DNA from: Myxococcales bacterium
GTDB lineage: Bacteria > Myxococcota > Polyangia > Polyangiales > Polyangiaceae
DNA: 9,098 bases
NCBI GenBank assembly: GCA_020430865.1
Contig: JAGQIY010000310.1
Coordinates: 1 to 9,098 of the forward strand
Direction of reading: 5' to 3'
The notes below the pieces were generated by a model that was not told the DNA's origin, searched no databases, and worked only from the letters and a program-made list of their open reading frames with translations. Below, piece by piece: positions 1 to 5,606 of the stretch; position 1 is the first letter of the stretch, and the number at the start of each line of letters is the position of its first letter. A program made the position numbers and the translations under genes.

Positions 1-931
1 CGAGCGCCGAGTTGATGGCGATCATGCTGTCGTTCGCGGCGATCACGAACGGATCGTTGGTGTAGTCACTGCCGCGCATCTCCACCTGTGGGTTGTCGTG
101 GAGCCAATCGTAGAGCCTGCGTGAGCCCATCACGAAGGAGGTCACCATCTTGCCCGGCAAGCGACTCTTGCGCCGCCCCGTGACGACGCCCGCCTCCGCG
201 AGGTGCATCATGCCATCCGAGAACATCTCGGTGTGCACGCCCAGATCATGGTGGCTGTGAAGCGCGGCGCACACCGCGTCCGGGATGCTGCCGATGCCAA
301 CCTGGATGGTGCTGCCGTCGGGGATCAGCTTGGCGACGTTGCGGCCAATCTCAAGACACACCTCGCTCTGCGGGTTTGCTTCCAGCTCGAGCAAGGGCGC
401 CTCGGTGGCCACCAAGGCGTGGATACGGCTCATGTGAATGAAGGAATCGCCCAGGGCGCGCGGCATGTTCGGGTTTACTTCCGCGAGGATCAGGTCCGCC
501 GCATCCACGCCGGCGTGCACGATGTCGACGGACACGCCGAGGCTGACATAGCCGTGGCGATCTGGGGGGCTCACCTGGATCAGCGCCACCTGAATCGGGA
601 CGTGCCCCTCGCGGATCAACCGCGGGATCTCCGAGAGGAACACCGGCATGAAGTCGGCGCGCCCCTCCTGCACCGCGGAGCGCACGTTGGCGCCGATGAA
701 GAACGCCTTGTGACGGAAGCGCCGCTCGAGCCCCGGCGCAACGTAGGGCGCGGGCCCCAGGGTCAGCAAGTGGACGATCTCGTTGCCCACCAGATGATCC
801 CCGTAGCTGACGAGACCGTCGACCAGTCCCAGTGGTTCGGCGGCGCCCGAGGCGATGAGGATGCGAGCACCGGGAGGGATGCGCTTGATGGCGGATTCGA
901 CGCTGACGAGTTTGTCGGTGTAGTCGGGCAT
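1..931 (-). CDS. Acetyl-CoA hydrolase / 4-hydroxybutyrate CoA-transferase family protein, 3'-truncated by the window edge
   Basis: The visible 310 codons run from an ATG at 931 to the left edge with no stop. The protein reads as a class I CoA-transferase of the acetyl-CoA hydrolase/transferase family, which moves CoA between acyl-CoA and a carboxylate (acetate, succinate, 4-hydroxybutyrate) or hydrolyses acetyl-CoA in the cytoplasm. Family marks are GIGSIPDAV at residues 212-220, followed by HTEMFSDG at 233-240. Glu235 aligns from memory with the catalytic glutamate of clostridial 4-hydroxybutyrate CoA-transferase (AbfT). The segments LPGKMVTSFVMGS (258-270) and NDSMIAINSAL (300-310) are also typical. 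A complete member is about 430 residues, so roughly 120 are missing. The start is supported by AGGAGA nine bases upstream. The gene lies 58 bases behind the cation ATPase and is probably the third gene of that operon. The true substrate cannot be told from the sequence. Confidence 0.9.
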   Translation of the reverse strand, partial: MPDYTDKLVSVESAIKRIPPGARILIASGAAEPLGLVDGLVSYGDHLVGNEIVHLLTLGPAPYVAPGLERRFRHKAFFIGANVRSAVQEGRADFMPVFLSEIPRLIREGHVPIQVALIQVSPPDRHGYVSLGVSVDIVHAGVDAADLILAEVNPNMPRALGDSFIHMSRIHALVATEAPLLELEANPQSEVCLEIGRNVAKLIPDGSTIQVGIGSIPDAVCAALHSHHDLGVHTEMFSDGMMHLAEAGVVTGRRKSRLPGKMVTSFVMGSRRLYDWLHDNPQVEMRGSDYTNDPFVIAANDSMIAINSAL

Positions 932-940
932 CAGGGTCTG

Positions 941-946
941 TCTCCT
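941..946 (-). promoter_or_regulatory. Ribosome binding site of the CoA-transferase gene
   Basis: On the minus strand this reads AGGAGA and ends nine bases before the ATG at 931. It is one of the strongest Shine-Dalgarno matches in the window and fixes the start of a gene that lacks its other end. Confidence 0.75.
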
Positions 947-955
947 GCGGAGAAG

Positions 956-985
956 CGCTCGCGAGCGGTTCGCCGCATCACGGCG
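956..985 (-). repeat. Two small dyads between the ATPase and the CoA-transferase gene
   Basis: The 58-base gap between the two genes holds a perfect 12-base palindrome, CGCTCGCGAGCG (956-967), and a 5-bp stem with a 5-base loop, CGCCG-CATCA-CGGCG (971-985). Neither is followed by a run of U on the minus-strand transcript, so this does not look like an intrinsic terminator. It may be an RNA-processing or stabilising structure within one operon transcript, or simply chance in GC-rich DNA. Confidence 0.3.
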
Positions 986-989
986 GGGG

Positions 990-3701
990 TCACAGCGAGG
1001 AATCGGGCGCGCGGTCGCTGGCGCTGGATCGTAGCAGCCGAGCCACGCCCTTCTGCAGCTCGCCGCCCAGCCAGAACAGCGCGCACAGCGCCAGACCCCA
1101 ACCCAGTGCGCTGCCGGACAGGGGATACGCCGAGAAGACCTTTGCCAGTCCGGGAGTGTAGAGAGCCAGCGCCTGGAGCACGACGCCGATCGCGATCGCA
1201 GCCCACAGCTTCGGGTTGCTGAAGACACCCAGCTGAAACAAGGAGCGCGTCGGGTGTCGACAGTTCAGGGCGTGGAGCAAGGGACCCACGGAGAGCACCA
1301 GGAACGCGACACTGCGCGCCTGATGCGCATCCTCGCGGAGATACCAGTACGCGCCCAGCCCGAGCAGGGCCATGAACGCGCCGTAGCCAAGGATCCAGCC
1401 GAAATCTCGCCAGCTGAGCAGAGGTGCCGAGGGATCTCTCGGACCCCGCAGCATGGGTTCGCCGTGGGCGGGCTCGGCTCCCAGCGCGAGGGCTGGGAGA
1501 CCGTTCGTCACCAGATTGATCCATAGGATTTGCGTGGGGGTGAGGAGCGGCGGCCAGCCGAGCAACGCCGCAACGAGTACGGCCAACACTAGCCCGGCGT
1601 TGATGCTGAGCAAGAACAAGATGAAGCGACGAATGTTCGCGAAGATTGTGCGGCCTTCTTCGATGGCCGCGACGATCGTCGTGTAGTTGTCGTCGGCGAG
1701 CACCAGATCCCCTGCCTCACGCGCCACGTCCGTCCCCGATTGCCCCATGGCAACACCAATCGCTGCGGCTCGCAGCGCCGGCGCGTCGTTCACGCCATCT
1801 CCGGTCATCGCGACGATGTGCCCCTGCCTCTGCAAGGCCTCGACGAAGCGCAGCTTGTGGGCTGCGGTGGCGCGGGCCACGACGGATGTATTTTCCGCGC
1901 GGAGTTTTAGTTCCTCGTCCGTCAGCTGCTCGAGTTCGGACCCTGCGAGCACCTGGGGCTCCTCACCCCCGATCCCGACTTCGCGAGCGATGGCCTGGGC
2001 CGTGACCGGATGGTCGCCGGTGATCATCACCGTGCGCACACCGGCGCGAGCAGCCTTCTCGATGGCGGCGCTGACTTCTGGACGCGGGGGATCACTGAGG
2101 CCGACCAGGCCGAGCAGGCAGAGATCCTGTTCGAGCTCCTGATCGGGATGGTCGACCTCGAGCTCGCGCTGGGCCAGAGCCAGCACGCGCAATCCCGCGC
2201 GACCCCAGTCGCGCTGGATCGCGTCCAATCGCTCGTGTTCAGCCGCTCCAATCGCTTGCTTCTCGCCGTCCTTCCAGAGCTTGCTCGCGCGTTCCAGCAC
2301 CGCCTCGGCCGCGCCGTGCACGAACAACTGAGGTCCGTCCAGGTCGACGACGGCGCTGGCGAGCTTGCGCTCGGCGTCGAAGGGTAGCTCGCGCTTGCTG
2401 GTCGGAGCTGGCTCGTCGACGTGCGCCAGGTGGAAGTTGAGCAGCGCGGCGTCGGTCGGATCGCCGACCACGCGCCCGTTGTGTATCCGTGCGGCAGGAG
2501 TGTAGCGTGCCGCGAGGATCAGCCGGGAGAAGCTCTGCGCGAGGTCGGCTGGGAGAGCCATCTCGCCTGTGTCGTCTTCCAGCGCCTGCTCGTGCTCCAG
2601 GTTGGCCACGCGCCGCACGGTCATGCGGTTCTGAGTCAGCGTGCCGGTCTTGTCCGTGCAGATGAAGTCCGCGCTGCCCAGGGTCTCCACTGCTGGCAGC
2701 TTGCGCACCAGGGCTTCGCGTCGCGCCATGCGCTGGACACCCAGGGCCAGGACGATGGTGGTCACGGCGGGCAGGCCCTCGGGTATGGCCGCGACCGCGA
2801 GGCTGACCGCCGTCAGCAGCAGCACGCGCAGACTGGCCTGGCCTTGCAGGAAGGTGACGATGAACACCATCACGCCGAGCACCAGGCAAACCAGCACGAC
2901 CTGGATCCCAAACCGGCGCAGGTCGCGCTGCAGCGGCGTCTCCGGCGCCTCCACGCTCTCCAGTAGCCTGGCGATCTCGCCGAGCGCCGAGTCCATGCCG
3001 GTGGCCGTGACCACGGCGTGCCCCTTACCTCGGGTGACGAACGTGCCAAGGTACAGGCAGTTGCGACGATCTGCGAGATCGGTTGATTCCGGGAGGATCT
3101 CCTCGGCGTTCTTCTCGACCGGCATCGACTCGCCGGTCAAAGCGGATTCATTGGTGGCCAGCGAGTGACCTTCGATCAGGCGCGCGTCCGCTGGGACTCG
3201 AGAGCCCTCTTCCAGCGCGATGATGTCCCCAGGCACGAGTTCACGAGCGGGGAGGTCGTGCTCCTTGCCGTCGCGACGCACACGCGCCGTGGGCGCCGCC
3301 CGTCCCGCCAGTGCCTCGAGTGCTTTTTCCGCACGGCTTTCTTGAATGAGCCCGATCAGTGCGTTGAGGATCACGATCACGCCAATCGCGATCGCGTCGC
3401 CGAACTGCTCGAGGGGTGTGAGCCCGTCCTCGAGCTGACCCAGGACCACGGCGATGACCGCGGCCGCGATCAGCGCCAGCACCGTCACGTCGGTGAACTG
3501 AGCGGCGAGGCGCAGGAGCAGGCTCTTCTTGGGCGCCGTCGCCAGCTGGTTCTCACCGTAGCGCTCGCGGCGCTCGGCGACCTCGGACTCCCTCAGCCCG
3601 GCTTCGCGACTCTCGGCTGCTTCGAGGATCTGCGCTGGCGCGCAGCTCCAGGGCGCTTGGAGCTTCGAGCTAGCTGGTCTGGCGGGCTTTGTTTCGGGCA
3701 T
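990..3701 (-). CDS. P2A-type (Ca2+-like) cation-transporting P-type ATPase
   Basis: This 903-residue membrane pump has full family length and should use ATP to move a cation, probably Ca2+, out of the cytoplasm. In order: N-terminal cation-ATPase domain (about 17-65), M1-M2 (about 66-121), actuator domain with TGES (189-192), M3-M4 with PEGLP (307-311), phosphorylation motif DKTGTLT (Asp350), nucleotide domain, TGD (561-563), hinge TGDGVNDAPAL (633-643), then M5-M10 (about 690-880). Compared with SERCA, site II residues are largely kept: Glu308 (E309), Asn701 (N768), Asn729 (N796) and Thr732 (T799). However, E771 is Leu704, E908 is Pro807 and D800 is Asn733, which argues for a single altered site. 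The KGAPE nucleotide-binding motif reads HGAAE (462-466), with His replacing the usual Lys. The start overlaps the CBS gene by 32 bases and has no clear Shine-Dalgarno, suggesting translational coupling. Family is certain; the ion is not. Confidence 0.95.
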   Translation of the reverse strand: MPETKPARPASSKLQAPWSCAPAQILEAAESREAGLRESEVAERRERYGENQLATAPKKSLLLRLAAQFTDVTVLALIAAAVIAVVLGQLEDGLTPLEQFGDAIAIGVIVILNALIGLIQESRAEKALEALAGRAAPTARVRRDGKEHDLPARELVPGDIIALEEGSRVPADARLIEGHSLATNESALTGESMPVEKNAEEILPESTDLADRRNCLYLGTFVTRGKGHAVVTATGMDSALGEIARLLESVEAPETPLQRDLRRFGIQVVLVCLVLGVMVFIVTFLQGQASLRVLLLTAVSLAVAAIPEGLPAVTTIVLALGVQRMARREALVRKLPAVETLGSADFICTDKTGTLTQNRMTVRRVANLEHEQALEDDTGEMALPADLAQSFSRLILAARYTPAARIHNGRVVGDPTDAALLNFHLAHVDEPAPTSKRELPFDAERKLASAVVDLDGPQLFVHGAAEAVLERASKLWKDGEKQAIGAAEHERLDAIQRDWGRAGLRVLALAQRELEVDHPDQELEQDLCLLGLVGLSDPPRPEVSAAIEKAARAGVRTVMITGDHPVTAQAIAREVGIGGEEPQVLAGSELEQLTDEELKLRAENTSVVARATAAHKLRFVEALQRQGHIVAMTGDGVNDAPALRAAAIGVAMGQSGTDVAREAGDLVLADDNYTTIVAAIEEGRTIFANIRRFILFLLSINAGLVLAVLVAALLGWPPLLTPTQILWINLVTNGLPALALGAEPAHGEPMLRGPRDPSAPLLSWRDFGWILGYGAFMALLGLGAYWYLREDAHQARSVAFLVLSVGPLLHALNCRHPTRSLFQLGVFSNPKLWAAIAIGVVLQALALYTPGLAKVFSAYPLSGSALGWGLALCALFWLGGELQKGVARLLRSSASDRAPDSSL

Positions 3702-4395
3702 CGAGCAGCAGCTTGCGCAAGGCCATCATGCGGCGAGCGGTGTCTTCGCTGGCAGCGTAGCGTAGGCGCAGCTCACCAGCCTCCAGAGCCGGTAGCAAGT
3801 GCGGCGTGATGTGCCCGGAGTTCTTCAGCAGGTGGGTCACGCGGCCACGGATCCCCGTCGCCGCCTCGGCCCAGACGATGCGTTCAGGGCGGCCCTTTCC
3901 GCCGTGAACCAGGGCGAGCAATCCAGGGCCCTGGGGCAACCCCTCGGCGACACCGGGCGTCAGGGGCTGATCGTCGCTCCAGACGAGGCCCGTCAGGTCG
4001 TCGGGCGGCGGCTGTTCATGGGGGTGAGGGGTTGGTACGCCGAGCAGCCCTCGCAACAGATCCAGGCTGGTCACGATACCGATCAGCTTGCCGTCGGGGT
4101 CCACCACGATCGCGCGATGCAGGTCCAGCTCCGAGAGCAGCAGCGACGCGGCTTCAAGGCTCGCACCGCTTGGTACGGCCATCACCGGCTGCGTCATGCG
4201 CTCGCGTACCAAGGTCGAGCCTGGAGCGCCGAGACAGCGCAGAGAGATCATGCCGACCGGAACGCCGTCGGCGTCGAGCACGGGCGCACCGGAGATGCGA
4301 TGGCGCTCCAGGAGCGCGGCGGCGTCGTCCAGCGAGTCCTCGGGTTTCACGCTGAACACTTCGCGGTTCATCACTTCATCGACGGTGACTGCCAT
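3670..4395 (-). CDS. Two-CBS-domain protein with an unusual C-terminal domain
   Basis: This is a 241-residue soluble protein. Residues 1-56 and 62-117 form a CBS pair: VDEVMNREVFSVKPEDSLDDA with ISGAPVLDADGVPVGMIS, then RERMTQPVMAVP with DLHRAIVVDPDGKLIGIVTS. Such pairs bind adenosine nucleotides and sense energy or ionic state. A linker rich in Pro and His (120-133) leads to a C-terminal part (about 157-238) with GLLALVHGG, RIVWAEAATGIRGRVTHLL and a charged helical tail. Its pattern faintly recalls a degenerate GIY-YIG fold (see findings). The ATG at 4395 is preferred over an upstream in-frame start at 4653 because the family motif begins at once, AAAGGA lies ten bases upstream, and the longer version would read through the sigma-54-type promoter. 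It is the first gene of a probable operon with the ATPase, whose start lies inside this gene's end. It may regulate the pump; that is inference. Confidence 0.88.
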   Translation of the reverse strand: MAVTVDEVMNREVFSVKPEDSLDDAAALLERHRISGAPVLDADGVPVGMISLRCLGAPGSTLVRERMTQPVMAVPSGASLEAASLLLSELDLHRAIVVDPDGKLIGIVTSLDLLRGLLGVPTPHPHEQPPPDDLTGLVWSDDQPLTPGVAEGLPQGPGLLALVHGGKGRPERIVWAEAATGIRGRVTHLLKNSGHITPHLLPALEAGELRLRYAASEDTARRMMALRKLLLDARNKARQTS

Positions 4396-4405
4396 GGTCT
4401 TCGAA

Positions 4406-4411
4406 TCCTTT
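4406..4411 (-). promoter_or_regulatory. Ribosome binding site of the CBS gene
   Basis: The minus strand reads AAAGGA here, ten bases before the ATG at 4395. It favours the 241-residue form over the 327-residue extension starting at 4653. Confidence 0.55.
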
Positions 4412-4524
4412 CGCTCTCTGGCGGGGAGAGCCGTGTGCTGGGACCGGTTGGGTGAGGAGCTGGCTCCGCGAGCCGCGACGCGCCACGCGGCGGCTCCGTC
4501 GGGAGCGTAGCTGCCTGCGTGAAA

Positions 4525-4541
4525 AGCAGATCGCGTGCCAA
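4525..4541 (-). promoter_or_regulatory. Sigma-54 (RpoN) -24/-12 promoter for the CBS-ATPase-CoA-transferase operon
   Basis: The minus strand reads TTGGCACGCGATCTGCT. The known consensus is TTGGCACG-N4-TTGCW; here only the first T of the -12 box differs (CTGC). The invariant GG and GC are separated by exactly ten bases, as required for sigma-54. Counting from the -12 C puts transcription start near 4514, leaving a leader of about 118 bases before the ATG at 4395. The element sits in the 254-base gap between the K+ channel gene and the CBS gene and points toward the CBS gene. A promoter of this class needs an ATP-dependent enhancer-binding protein, which is not encoded in the window. Confidence 0.75.
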
Positions 4542-4600
4542 AATTGCTCGTGGTTTCGCGGGTTTTACGCCGTGCTGGGGCTGGCCAGTGGTGCGCGGCT

Positions 4601-4613
4601 CGCAAGCTTTGCG
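4601..4613. promoter_or_regulatory. Possible activator-binding dyad upstream of the sigma-54 promoter
   Basis: CGCAAGCTTTGCG is an inverted repeat with 5-base arms (CGCAA/TTGCG) around GCT. It lies about 87-99 bases upstream of the predicted start at 4514, the usual range for an enhancer-binding-protein site. Only one copy is seen and the arms are short, so this is suggestive only. The rest of the 4396-4649 gap holds a short palindrome, CTGGCCAG (4581-4588), and no gene I can support. Confidence 0.3.
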
Positions 4614-4649
4614 CCTCGTCCTTCTGACGCGCACTGCTTGCGGGGATCC

Positions 4650-5606
4650 TCAATCCTCCGTGCCGGGATCCGGAGCGCTCGTGGGTTCCCGAGCGTGGGG
4701 AGGCGGAGCCTTTGGCGCGACGTCGGGGACGGTCTCGTGGAAATGCGTGTAGTCGACCAGCAAGCGCCCGTTATCGAGGCGGGAGATCACGTCGACGAAG
4801 TGCTCACCGAAGCGGAAGTCCTCCGGCGCGTAGAGGTGGCGTGCGTGGGTACTCTGAGCGTACGTGCCATCGTGCCCCATCATGCTGACGATCACGCTCA
4901 CGTCCTGTTCCAGCAGGTCGGCGTGGGAGAGGCCGTGCAGCGGGCTGTCCTGGTCGATGACGTGGAACACCGACCAGCTGAGGACGAACATCGGGCTGGT
5001 GTCGCGCTCCATCTTCAGGTCGTACAGGCGTCGCAGGCGGTGCCCCTCCGGGCTCACCTCGTCCTTGGCCACGGACACGCGGATCGACGCCTCGGCTATG
5101 TCGTTGCCTCGGGCATTTCCCAAGCGGAAATGTAAGTTTGGTCGACCGTGACGCTGGGTAACCACCAGCACGTTGCTGAACAGCACGCTGGAGACGGGGC
5201 GCGAGACCTTCGCGAACAGCAGACCAGTCGCCAACGCGACACCCATCAGGCCGATGAACGCTTCGATGGTCACCAGCGCGTGGCCGTAGGGAGTCGCGGG
5301 TGCCATGCCGCCGTAGCCGATGGTGGACATGGTCTGCACGCTGAAGGCGAACGCCTCGAGGAAGCTGTTGCTCTGCATGTTGCTGACGCACTTCGGATCG
5401 AGCAAGAACAGTCCGGCGAACACCACGTTGATCAGCAGGTAGGCGATGACGACCACGATGAAGAAGCGGGTCCAGCTGCCTTCCATCAGATAGAAGTACA
5501 CGTCCTTGCGCAGTGCGTTCGGCGTGCCTCGGCGAATGGCCTCGCCTGCGGTGCGGCGCCGCAGCGTGAAGCTGCCGCTGGGAGTCGAGGGCGCCGCCGC
5601 GGGCAA
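4650..5606 (-). CDS. KirBac-type inward-rectifier potassium channel
   Basis: This 318-residue protein has the full bacterial Kir plan. It has an amphipathic slide helix (about 33-47, YFYLMEGSWTRF), TM1 (47-70), a pore helix (81-93), the K+ selectivity filter TIGYG (95-99), TM2 (108-134) and a cytoplasmic Ig-like IRK domain (about 140-290). The last contains RLYDLKMERDTSPMF, LSWSVFHVID and HARHLYAPEDF, all typical of KirBac1/KirBac3 proteins. It should form a tetrameric K+ channel in the inner membrane, gated by cytoplasmic ligands or lipids. The C-terminus is a Pro-rich tail. The start is TTG, backed by GGAG six bases upstream. No ATG or GTG lies between it and the upstream stop at 5688-5690. 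The channel frame is, however, codon-like for at least 15 codons above the TTG, so the natural N-terminus may lie further upstream or be joined to the LtrA protein. Confidence 0.93.
   Translation of the reverse strand: MPAAAPSTPSGSFTLRRRTAGEAIRRGTPNALRKDVYFYLMEGSWTRFFIVVVIAYLLINVVFAGLFLLDPKCVSNMQSNSFLEAFAFSVQTMSTIGYGGMAPATPYGHALVTIEAFIGLMGVALATGLLFAKVSRPVSSVLFSNVLVVTQRHGRPNLHFRLGNARGNDIAEASIRVSVAKDEVSPEGHRLRRLYDLKMERDTSPMFVLSWSVFHVIDQDSPLHGLSHADLLEQDVSVIVSMMGHDGTYAQSTHARHLYAPEDFRFGEHFVDVISRLDNGRLLVDYTHFHETVPDVAPKAPPPHAREPTSAPDPGTED

Noticed and set aside
203..1222. Long plus-strand reading frame of 339 codons
   Set aside because: It lies antisense to the CoA-transferase and the ATPase end, is Arg/His-rich without any recognisable motif, and the opposite strand has clear family motifs.
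4456..4467. GGAGC-TG-GCTCC inverted repeat in the CBS leader
   Set aside because: A two-base loop is too tight for a stable hairpin and there is no U-run, so it is not called as a terminator or riboswitch.
4396..4653. 86-codon N-terminal extension of the CBS protein
   Set aside because: It is basic and low-complexity, would cover the sigma-54 promoter, and the CBS domain with a ribosome site begins at 4395.
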